DNA of 64,000 bases from Streptomyces monomycini (GTDB lineage Bacteria; Actinomycetota; Actinomycetes; Streptomycetales; Streptomycetaceae). Shown here piece by piece: positions 9,302 to 19,013 of this stretch. Within the stretch, counting starts at the first letter, position 1. Every line of letters starts with the position of its first letter. Where the stretch lies: positions 248,001 to 312,000 of the forward strand of contig NZ_JAFIQY010000004.1 in the NCBI RefSeq assembly GCF_022271435.1, read 5' to 3'. The notes under the pieces were generated by a model. The model made no database searches. It had not been told where the DNA came from and saw only the letters and a program-made list of their open reading frames with translations. The translations under genes were made by a program, and so were the position numbers.

Positions 9302-9329
9302 CGCGACGCACCCATGTGGGTGCGTCGCG
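9302..9329. repeat. Perfect 12-bp hairpin in the leader of the FG-GAP gene
   Basis: CGCGACGCACCC and GGGTGCGTCGCG are exact complements around the loop ATGT. The hairpin lies just downstream of the likely promoter and about 20 bases upstream of the ribosome site. It would sit at the 5' end of the mRNA as a stabiliser or attenuator, or act as a terminator for the upstream mannosidase gene. Confidence 0.85.
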
Positions 9330-9357
9330 TCTCATCACCTGGCAAATGGAGAATTAC

Positions 9358-10305
9358 GTGGCCAAACTTCCCGGCCGTAAGCGCGGACGCGCCCTGTCGC
9401 GTCTGGCTGTCGCGGCGGTCGCCGCCGCCCTGGTCGGTACCAGCGCCTCAGCCGCGGTGGCGGACGCGCCGGCGCCGGTCCCCGCCCCGGTCAAGAAGCT
9501 CGACATCGGCGCGTTGACGCAGGCGGCGCCGGAGGCCCGCGCCTCGGCCCGCGTACAGGCCCAGGACGCGCCGGTCTTCGGCCTCTTCGGCATCGAGCGC
9601 TCGTCCGGTTTCCTGTACCACTACGACCCGAACGGCACCGGCGGCCTCGACGAGCGCCTGTTCGCCGGAGCCGACTGGGACCTGCTCAAGGCCGCGGCCC
9701 CGGTCGACCACAACGGCGACAGCCGGGGTGACGGCCTCTGGGCCTGGGACTACGCCGGCAACCTGTACTACTCCGACGCCCAGACCGAGGACGAGGCCCG
9801 GACGATCGGCAGCGGCTGGAACATCTACAACAAGGTGCTGTCGCCCGGCAACCTCGGCGGCGCCGGCGCGTACGACATCCTCGCCCGGGACAACGCGGGC
9901 GTGCTGTGGATCTACCTCGGCTACGACAACGGCAAGGTCGACTCGCGCGTCAAGATCGGCGCCGGGTGGGGCGGCTACACCCAGATCACCGGCAAGGGCG
10001 ACCTGACCGGCGACGGCAGGGCCGACATCGTGGCCCGGGACGGCTCCGGCGTGCTGTGGCTCTACCAGGGCACCGGCAACTACAAGGCGCCCTTCGCGCC
10101 GCGCGTGAAGATCGGCGCGGGCTGGAACGAGTACAACACCCTGGTGACCACCGGCGACGTGGACATCGACGGCCGCGCCGACCTGATCGCCCGTGGCTCC
10201 GACGGCAAGCTGTGGCTCTACAAGGGCACCGGCAACGCGTCGGCCCCCTTCGCGCCGCGCAAGCAGCTCGGCTTCGGCTACAACATCTACAGCTGGATGT
10301 TCTAG
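9358..10305 (+). CDS. Secreted FG-GAP/VCBS repeat protein
   Basis: A 315-residue secreted protein of unknown function. GTG at 9358 is preceded by GGAGA. The leader has the Arg/Lys-rich start KLPGRKRGRALSRL, a hydrophobic core and a cleavage region ASAAVADA. The mature part consists of repeated beta-propeller blades with calcium-binding-like loops DHNGDSRGD, DLTGDGRAD and DIDGRAD, and the recurrent phrase KIGAGW. Such blades occur in secreted or wall-associated proteins and as carbohydrate- or protein-binding modules. No catalytic domain is seen. It is a single-gene unit with its own promoter and a strong hairpin terminator at 10369-10400. Confidence 0.85.
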   Translation: MAKLPGRKRGRALSRLAVAAVAAALVGTSASAAVADAPAPVPAPVKKLDIGALTQAAPEARASARVQAQDAPVFGLFGIERSSGFLYHYDPNGTGGLDERLFAGADWDLLKAAAPVDHNGDSRGDGLWAWDYAGNLYYSDAQTEDEARTIGSGWNIYNKVLSPGNLGGAGAYDILARDNAGVLWIYLGYDNGKVDSRVKIGAGWGGYTQITGKGDLTGDGRADIVARDGSGVLWLYQGTGNYKAPFAPRVKIGAGWNEYNTLVTTGDVDIDGRADLIARGSDGKLWLYKGTGNASAPFAPRKQLGFGYNIYSWMF

Positions 10306-10368
10306 CCCGTAAGGACACCGGCAGCCGGGAGACTCCTGTCGACTCGACCGCCCGCCGGTGAGGTGATG

Positions 10369-10400
10369 GTGCGACGCGTCCCCGCGGGGGCGCGTCGCAC
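10369..10400 (+). terminator. Hairpin terminator of the FG-GAP gene
   Basis: GTGCGACGCG at 10369-10378 pairs with CGCGTCGCAC at 10391-10400, with an inner CCCC/GGGG extension. It lies 64 bases after the stop codon and is followed by TACTGTTTCC. Confidence 0.75.
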
Positions 10401-10447
10401 TACTGTTTCCGGCGGGCGCGGTGTCCGGCGGCAGCACCCCCGTACGC

Positions 10448-10483
10448 ACCAGGGCCGCACCCCGTCCGGGATGCGGCCCTGGT
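10448..10483 (-). terminator. Hairpin terminator of acnA
   Basis: ACCAGGGCCGCA and TGCGGCCCTGGT form a 12-bp perfect stem 37 bases beyond the acnA stop. It insulates the two convergent genes. Confidence 0.75.
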
Positions 10484-10519
10484 CGCGTCACCCGCTCGCG
10501 TACGCGGCGGGCGTGCGGC

Positions 10520-13327
<2,808 letters not shown>

Positions 13328-13332
13328 TCAGC

Positions 13333-13364
13333 TAAGGTAAGGCTAAGTTAGGCAAGCCTTACTA
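13333..13364. promoter_or_regulatory. Iron-box-like sequence near the acnA promoter
   Basis: Overlapping half-sites TAAGGTAAGGCTAAG and TTAGGCAAGCCTTACTA resemble the DmdR/DtxR operator core TTAGGTTAGGCTAACC. It lies about 70 bases upstream of acnA, on the side away from the importer. Binding by DmdR1 is inferred. Confidence 0.55.
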
Positions 13365-13392
13365 GCGCGGCAGCGGTACGCCTCCCGGCAGA

Positions 13393-13410
13393 TATCTCGA
13401 TGTCGAGATA
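13393..13410. promoter_or_regulatory. Palindromic operator candidate between acnA and the siderophore importer
   Basis: TATCTCGATGTCGAGATA has 8-base arms that are perfect complements around a TG centre. The ATCTC-N6-GAGAT core is also present in front of murA2 at 26491-26506. The regulator is unknown. Confidence 0.6.
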
Positions 13411-13501
13411 ACTCTAGTACATCCCCGCCGCGGGGTCATGCGCGCCCGGCCGCCCAGAGCAGGCGGACATCGCCCCCGAACCACCCGAATTCGGCCAAAA
13501 A

Positions 13502-13520
13502 TTAGGTTAGGCTAACCTTC
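13502..13520 (+). promoter_or_regulatory. Iron box controlling the siderophore importer
   Basis: TTAGGTTAGGCTAACCTTC matches the streptomycete DmdR/DtxR iron box TTAGGTTAGGCTAACCTAA at 17 of 19 positions. It ends five bases before the GTG of the ATPase gene, so the mRNA is probably leaderless or nearly so, and a bound repressor would block initiation. Confidence 0.85.
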
Positions 13521-13525
13521 TCTGC

Positions 13526-14443
13526 GTGAAGGCCGGTGAAGAACTCCCCCAGGCCGCGCAGTCCCGCGGCCACACCCTGACCGCCACGGACATCACCGTG
13601 GCGTACGACGGTGTCGACGTCGTGCACGACGCGTCCCTGCGGCTCTCGCCCGGGCAGGTGACCGTCCTGGTCGGCCCCAACGGCAGCGGCAAGTCGACGC
13701 TGCTGCGGACCGTGGCACGGCTCCAGCGGGCACGGAACGCGGCGCTGACCCTCGGCGAGGAGACGGACGGCTTCGCGCTCTCCCCCCGCGCGTTCTCGCG
13801 ACAGGTGGCGCTGCTGCCCCAAGGGCGGCCCACGCCCGGCGGGCTGACCGTCCGGGACGTCGTGGAGTTCGGGCGCTACCCGTACCGGGGACGCTGGGGC
13901 CGGGCCGACCCGGACGGGCCCGCGGCGGTGGAGCGGGCGCTCCGCCTGACCGGGGTCGCCGACCTGGCCGAGCGCGGTGCCGAGCACCTCTCCGGCGGCC
14001 AGCTGCAACGGGTGTGGCTCGCGGGCTGCCTCGCGCAGGACACCGGCGTCCTCCTGCTGGACGAGCCGACGACCTACCTCGACCTGCGGTACCAGGTGGA
14101 ACTCCTGGACCTGATAAGGGACTTGGCGGACGACCACGGGATCGCCGTCGGTGTGGTGCTGCACGACCTGGACCAGGCGGCCGCCGTGGCCGACCGGATC
14201 GTGCTGCTCCGGTCCGGCCGGGTGACCGCCGACGGGCCGCCCGAGGACGTCCTCACCCCGCAGCGGCTGACGGACACCTACGGCATCCGGATCGAGGTCA
14301 CCACCGACCCGTCGACCGGACGGCTGCGCACCCGCGCGATCGGCCGGCACCACACCCGGCGGCCGCCGCACGGCAGCACGCCGCAGAACAGCAAGCACGA
14401 CGCGCACCACGCGCACAGCGAAAGGCTCGGTGCCACCTCATGA
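13526..14443 (+). CDS. Iron-siderophore ABC transporter ATP-binding protein
   Basis: A 305-residue FecE/FepC-type ATPase that powers ferric-siderophore import. It contains Walker A GPNGSGKST, signature LSGGQLQRVWLAGCLAQ, Walker B VLLLDEPTTYLD and the switch His in VLHDLDQ. GTG at 13526 lies directly after an iron box, with little room for a leader. The C-terminus of about 35 residues is His/Arg-rich (RHHTRRPPHG and HDAHHAHSE), an unusual tail that might bind metal. The stop overlaps the next start (ATGA), coupling it to the binding protein gene. Confidence 0.92.
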   Translation: MKAGEELPQAAQSRGHTLTATDITVAYDGVDVVHDASLRLSPGQVTVLVGPNGSGKSTLLRTVARLQRARNAALTLGEETDGFALSPRAFSRQVALLPQGRPTPGGLTVRDVVEFGRYPYRGRWGRADPDGPAAVERALRLTGVADLAERGAEHLSGGQLQRVWLAGCLAQDTGVLLLDEPTTYLDLRYQVELLDLIRDLADDHGIAVGVVLHDLDQAAAVADRIVLLRSGRVTADGPPEDVLTPQRLTDTYGIRIEVTTDPSTGRLRTRAIGRHHTRRPPHGSTPQNSKHDAHHAHSERLGATS

Positions 14444-15417
14444 GACGACTCCTCCTCACCGTCGCCGCGGCCACCGCCGCCGCGCTCACCCTGGGCGCGT
14501 GCGGCACCACCGAGCCCGCCGCCGGCCAGGCGAAGAAGTCCACCGGGCACATCACCCTCACCGGCGCCTCGGGGACGAAGGTGGAGCTGGACGGGCCCGC
14601 CAAGAAGGTCGTCGGTACCGAGTGGAACGTCGTCGAGCACCTGGTCGCGCTCGGCGTCGCACCGGTCGGCATCGCCGACGTCAAGGGCTACAAGGCCTGG
14701 GACAAGGCCGCGCCGCTGAAGAACGAGCCGAAGGACATCGGCACCCGCGGCGAACCGAGCATGGACACCGTCGCCTCGCTCGCGCCCGACCTCATCGTCG
14801 CCACCAGCGACCTGCCCAAGGCCGCCCTCACCCAGCTGCGGAAGATCGCCCCGGTGCTGGACCTGAAGTCCGCCGACGCCGCCGACCCGATCGGGCAGAT
14901 GACGAAGGACCTGGACCTGATCGCCCGGGCCACCGGCACCACGGAGCGGGCCGGCAAGCTGAAGCAGGGCTTCGAGGCGAAGCTCGCGGCGGGCCGGCAG
15001 GAGCTGGAGAAGGCCGGGCGCGAGGGCACCGCGTTCGCCTTCGCCGACGGCTACGTGGACGGCGGCCAGGTCACCATCCGCCCGTACACCGGCGGCTCGC
15101 TGGTCGGCGCGGTGAACGAGAAGCTCGGGCTGAAGAACCCCTGGACGATGAAGGGCGACCCGGCCTACGGGCTCGGCACCACCGACGTCGAGGGGCTGAC
15201 CAAGCTCGGTGACGTGCAGTTCGCGTACATCGGCAGCGACGACGACAAGACCAGCAACCCGTTCACCGGGGCGCTCGCCGACAACGCGGTCTGGAAGTCG
15301 CTCCCGTTCGTGAAGGCGGGCAAGGTGCACCGGCTGCCCGACGGTGTGTGGATGTTCGGCGGCACCGCGTCGATGGAGTCGTACGTGGACTCCGTCGTCG
15401 CCGCGCTGAAGAAGTGA
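14440..15417 (+). CDS. Iron-siderophore ABC transporter substrate-binding lipoprotein
   Basis: A 325-residue class III (FepB/FhuD-type) binding protein tethered by a lipobox, LGAC with Cys at about residue 21. Domain features include VVGTEWNVVEHLVALGVAPVGIADV and LAPDLIVATSDLP, with the long linking helix near residues 165-200. It overlaps the upstream ATPase gene by four bases. It should capture a ferric siderophore outside the membrane and hand it to the fused permease encoded next. The particular siderophore cannot be told from sequence, and no siderophore biosynthesis genes are in the window. Confidence 0.9.
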   Translation: MRRLLLTVAAATAAALTLGACGTTEPAAGQAKKSTGHITLTGASGTKVELDGPAKKVVGTEWNVVEHLVALGVAPVGIADVKGYKAWDKAAPLKNEPKDIGTRGEPSMDTVASLAPDLIVATSDLPKAALTQLRKIAPVLDLKSADAADPIGQMTKDLDLIARATGTTERAGKLKQGFEAKLAAGRQELEKAGREGTAFAFADGYVDGGQVTIRPYTGGSLVGAVNEKLGLKNPWTMKGDPAYGLGTTDVEGLTKLGDVQFAYIGSDDDKTSNPFTGALADNAVWKSLPFVKAGKVHRLPDGVWMFGGTASMESYVDSVVAALKK

Positions 15418-15439
15418 CGGCGAGGCGCGCGTAGACATC

Positions 15440-17515
15440 ATGGCCGTCACCACCACCGCTCCCCCTCCCCCCGCCACGGCGGCGTCCCGGAAAGGCGGCG
15501 CGGCAGCGGTGACGGCCGTGCTCGTCCTGCTGATCGCCGCGCTCGCCCTCGTCGACATCGCGCAAGGCACCTCCGGCGTCGGCGCCGCCGAGGTCTGGAA
15601 GGCGCTCACCGGGCAGGCCGACGCGGCGGACGCCTCCGTCGTCGTCGCCTCCCGGCTGCCGCGGATGACCGCCGGACTCCTGGTCGGCGCGGCGCTCGGC
15701 ATGGCGGGCGCCGCCCTCCAGGCCGTCAGCCGCAATGTGCTCGCCGCGCCGGACACCCTCGCGGTCAACGCCGGTTCGTACTTCTCGCTCGGGCTGGTCG
15801 CCGCGACCGGCGTCTCCCTGCCGCTGCTCGCCTCCTCCGGCGTCGCCTTCGTCGGCGGACTGGCGGCCGCGGCCGTCGTCCTCGGGCTGTCCGGCCTGGG
15901 AGCCGGAACCGTACGGCTGGTGCTGGCCGGCAGCGCGCTGACCCTCGGTCTCAGCTCCGTCACGGAGGGACTGCTGCTGCTGTTCCCCGAGCAGACGGAG
16001 GGGCTGTACGCCTGGAACCAGGGCAGCATCGCGCAGAATGGTTTCGGCGGTGTGCTGAGGATGCTGCCGCTCGCCGTCGCCGGACTGGCCGGGCTGCTGC
16101 TCGTCGCCCGCCGGGTCGACGCCCTGGCGCTCGGCGACGACGCCGCGCGGGGCCTGGGCGTCTCCGTGCGCGCCACCCGGATCACCACCGTCGTCCTGGC
16201 CGCGCTGCTGTCCGCCACGGCCGTCACCCTCGCCGGGCCGATCGGCTTCGTCGGGCTGAGCGCCCCGGCCGTCGTCCGCCTGCTGGCCCGCCGCTACCGC
16301 GGCTTCTCCCGGACGCGCGCGAGCGTGACACGCTCCGCACTCACCGGTGCGGTGCTGGTCCTCGGCTCGGACGTCGCACTGCGGGCACTGGTGCCGTCCG
16401 ACGTGGCGGTGGCCGTGCCGACCGGCGTGGTCACGAGCCTGGTCGGCGCCGTCTTCCTGGTGGTGCTGGCGACCCGCGGCCGGGACACCGGCGCCGCCGC
16501 CCCGCCCGACCGGCTGCACATCCGCAGCCGGACCGTCTTCCTGACGGTGGCCGGGACGCTGGTGGCGGCGCTGATCGCGGTGACCGTCGCGTCCGTACTG
16601 CTCGGCGACTCCAAGCTGCTGCTCGGCGACGTCCTGAACTGGACGCAGGGCCGGGCGGGGCGGGTCGTCTCCTTCGTCCTCGACACCCGGGTGCCACGGG
16701 TGCTCGCCGCGCTCCTCGCGGGCGCCGCCCTCGCGCTGGCCGGCACCCTGGTCCAGGCGGTGACCCGCAATCCGCTGGCCGAACCGGGCGTCATGGGCGT
16801 CTCCGGCGGCGCCGCGCTGGGCGCGGTGGTCCTGGTGACGACCCTGCCCGAGGCCGGGCCGACGGGCCTCGCCGCCGCCGCTTTCGCGGGCGCCGCCCTC
16901 GCCTCCGGGCTCGTCTTCGGACTGTCGGCGCGCGGCGGCTTCCGGCAGAACCGGCTGGTGCTGGTCGGCATGGGCGTCGCCACCGCGAGCGCGGCCCTGA
17001 TCAGCCTGCTCATCGTCCTCACCGACCCGTTCAACGCCACCAAGGCGCTGACCTGGCTGTCCGGTTCGACGTACGGACGGACGCTGCCCGACCTGCTGCC
17101 GCTCGCCGTCGTCCTCGCGGTGGGCGTCGCCGTGGCGCTCGCCCGGCGCACCGAACTCGACCTCGTCTCGCTCGACGGGGACACCCCGCGGCTGCTGGGC
17201 CTCGGCGTGCCCCGGGCGCGCCTTGGCTTCCTGGCGCTGGGCGTCCTGCTGAGCGCGGCGGCCGTCGCCGTGACCGGCACCATCGCCTTCGTCGGCCTGG
17301 TCGCCCCGCACGCCGCGCGCGCCCTGGTGGGCCGCAGGCACGTGCGCGTGGTGCCGGTGGCGGTGCTGCTGGGCGCGGTGCTGGTGGGTACGGCGGACAT
17401 GGCGGGCCGGACGGTCATCGCCCCGGCCCAGCTCGGCGCGGGCCTGCTCACGGCGGTCATCGGCACGCCGTACTTCCTGTGGCTGCTCATCCGGACCAGG
17501 AGCGCGGCGCGGTAG
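15440..17515 (+). CDS. Fused double-length FecCD-family siderophore permease (FhuB-like)
   Basis: A 691-residue membrane protein made of two tandem FecCD permease units, roughly residues 25-345 and 360-690, as in E. coli FhuB. Each half has about ten membrane segments and the family signature: RLPRMTAGLLVGAALGMAGAA with GPIGFVGLSAPAVVR in the first, and RVPRVLAALLAGAALALAGT with GTIAFVGLVAPHAARALVG in the second. It starts with ATG 22 bases after the binding protein and completes a three-gene importer. One polypeptide replaces the usual heterodimer. Confidence 0.93.
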   Translation: MAVTTTAPPPPATAASRKGGAAAVTAVLVLLIAALALVDIAQGTSGVGAAEVWKALTGQADAADASVVVASRLPRMTAGLLVGAALGMAGAALQAVSRNVLAAPDTLAVNAGSYFSLGLVAATGVSLPLLASSGVAFVGGLAAAAVVLGLSGLGAGTVRLVLAGSALTLGLSSVTEGLLLLFPEQTEGLYAWNQGSIAQNGFGGVLRMLPLAVAGLAGLLLVARRVDALALGDDAARGLGVSVRATRITTVVLAALLSATAVTLAGPIGFVGLSAPAVVRLLARRYRGFSRTRASVTRSALTGAVLVLGSDVALRALVPSDVAVAVPTGVVTSLVGAVFLVVLATRGRDTGAAAPPDRLHIRSRTVFLTVAGTLVAALIAVTVASVLLGDSKLLLGDVLNWTQGRAGRVVSFVLDTRVPRVLAALLAGAALALAGTLVQAVTRNPLAEPGVMGVSGGAALGAVVLVTTLPEAGPTGLAAAAFAGAALASGLVFGLSARGGFRQNRLVLVGMGVATASAALISLLIVLTDPFNATKALTWLSGSTYGRTLPDLLPLAVVLAVGVAVALARRTELDLVSLDGDTPRLLGLGVPRARLGFLALGVLLSAAAVAVTGTIAFVGLVAPHAARALVGRRHVRVVPVAVLLGAVLVGTADMAGRTVIAPAQLGAGLLTAVIGTPYFLWLLIRTRSAAR

Positions 17516-17624
17516 CGGCGCGAACACTCGGCCGTGTGCCGGGCGGACGGCGGGCGGGCGGTGTACGCGGCAGAGGTCGCGTTCACCGCCCGCCCGCTTC
17601 CGTTCTCCCACCCGATCATTCCCC

Positions 17625-17660
17625 AACCTTCCCTATTGCTCCCTACTCATAGGGAAGGTT
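17625..17660. promoter_or_regulatory. 12-bp perfect inverted repeat in front of the HTH/hydrolase operon
   Basis: AACCTTCCCTAT at 17625-17636 and ATAGGGAAGGTT at 17649-17660 are exact complements separated by 12 bases. They end 11 bases before the GTG of the HTH gene. The position suggests an autoregulatory operator; as an RNA hairpin it could also hide the start site. Confidence 0.75.
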
Positions 17661-17671
17661 AAGGTATTTTC

Positions 17672-18103
17672 GTGAACGACCGCTTCTACTCCGTCGACCA
17701 AGTGGCCGAGCAGCTGGGCCTGCACGTCCGCACCGTCCGCAACTACGTACGGGACGGGCGGCTCGCCGCTGTCCGCATCGGCAAGCAGTACCGCATCGCG
17801 CACGAGGACCTGGAGGCCTTCACCGGCCGCCCGGTCCCGGCGGCTCCCGAGGAGCCGGCCGGGGGGCGGCGGCACAGCGAGGCGACGAGCGTCGTGGAGA
17901 TCGACGCGGTCGACCGCCGGACCGCCGACCGGCTGTCCACCCTCTTGACCAGTGCGGCGGCCCATCGCGGGCACGGCGACCGTCCGCTGCGGATCGAGAC
18001 GGTGTACGACCCGGAGCGGGCCCGGATGAAGGTCGTCATTCTCGGCGGCCTGGCGGACACGGCCCGGCTGTTCGACTACATGGAGGGGGTGCTCGACTCA
18101 TGA
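17672..18103 (+). CDS. Helix-turn-helix (excisionase/MerR-fold) regulator
   Basis: A 143-residue protein with an N-terminal winged helix of the excisionase/MerR class (YSVDQVAEQLGLHVRTVRNYVRDGRLAAVRIGKQYRI, cited in part). The C-terminal part of about 80 residues is a separate small domain, VYDPERARMKVVILGGL, perhaps for effector binding or dimerisation. GTG at 17672 follows the inverted repeat at 17625-17660 and has only AAGG-like ribosome sequence. The stop overlaps the hydrolase start (ATGA), so this is a two-gene operon. It probably regulates its own operon; nothing links it to a mobile element. Confidence 0.82.
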   Translation: MNDRFYSVDQVAEQLGLHVRTVRNYVRDGRLAAVRIGKQYRIAHEDLEAFTGRPVPAAPEEPAGGRRHSEATSVVEIDAVDRRTADRLSTLLTSAAAHRGHGDRPLRIETVYDPERARMKVVILGGLADTARLFDYMEGVLDS

Positions 18104-18969
18104 GCACGAACACGGACACCGACACGCACACAGCCACGATCTACAAGTCGAAGGCCGGGGAGGACGAGCTCCGGCGGCGTTATCTGGAGGCTCTGGACAA
18201 CTGGCCCGTCCCCGCCGAGCGGATACGGGTGCCGACCCGCGAAGGCGAGACCTTCGTGCTCGTCTCCGGGCCGCCGGACGCTCCTCCGGTGGTCCTGCTG
18301 CACGGCTCGGGCGCCAACGCGACCATGTGGCAGGGCGATGCCGCCGCCTGGTCACGGCACTTCCGTACGTACGCGGTCGACGTCATCGGCGAACCGGGGC
18401 TGAGCGCGCCGTCCCGCCCGCCCCTGGCCTCCGACGCGTACGCGCGGTGGCTGGACGAGGTACTGGACGAGCTGGGCGTCCCGGCCGCCTCCTTCGTCGC
18501 CACCTCCTTGGGCGGCTGGCTGGCCCTGGACTACGCCACCCGCCGCCCGGGCCGGGTGACCCGCCTGGCCCTGCTGTGCCCCGGCGGCCTGGGCAAGCAG
18601 CGGATGGGGCTGCTCTTCAAGTCCCTGCTGCTGCGGCCGTTCGGGCGCTGGGGGATCCGTCGGACGGTGCGCAGCGCCACGGGGCTGGACGCACCCGGGG
18701 CGGGGCCGGTCCTCGACCAGGTGGCGCTGACGTTCACCCAGTTCAAGCCCCGTAGGGAGCAGCTGCCGCGGTTCTCGGACGACGCGCTGCGCGGCCTGGG
18801 GGTGCCCGTGCTGCTGATCGCCGGTACCGACGACGCCTTCTTCGACTCGGCGGAGACCGCCCGACGCGTACGGGAGAACGTTCCGGACGCGACGGTGCGG
18901 CTGCTGCCCGGGGTCGGGCACGCGATCTTCGGGCAGACGGAGACCGTGTCGGAGTTCCTGCGGGGGTAA
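18100..18969 (+). CDS. Alpha/beta hydrolase
   Basis: A 289-residue alpha/beta-hydrolase-fold enzyme with no signal peptide, so it acts in the cytoplasm. The oxyanion region is VVLLHGSGANATMW, the nucleophile elbow is ATSLGGW (Ser near residue 139), the acid is the Asp in AGTDDAF, and the His is in GVGHAIF. The substrate is unknown; the fold covers esterases, C-C hydrolases and haloperoxidase-like enzymes. It is translationally coupled to the HTH gene, suggesting a regulated detoxification or small-molecule function. Confidence 0.88.
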   Translation: MSTNTDTDTHTATIYKSKAGEDELRRRYLEALDNWPVPAERIRVPTREGETFVLVSGPPDAPPVVLLHGSGANATMWQGDAAAWSRHFRTYAVDVIGEPGLSAPSRPPLASDAYARWLDEVLDELGVPAASFVATSLGGWLALDYATRRPGRVTRLALLCPGGLGKQRMGLLFKSLLLRPFGRWGIRRTVRSATGLDAPGAGPVLDQVALTFTQFKPRREQLPRFSDDALRGLGVPVLLIAGTDDAFFDSAETARRVRENVPDATVRLLPGVGHAIFGQTETVSEFLRG

Positions 18970-19013
18970 GGGACGGGGGGGGCGCGTGGGGCATGTGCGT
19001 GTATGGGGGCGCG

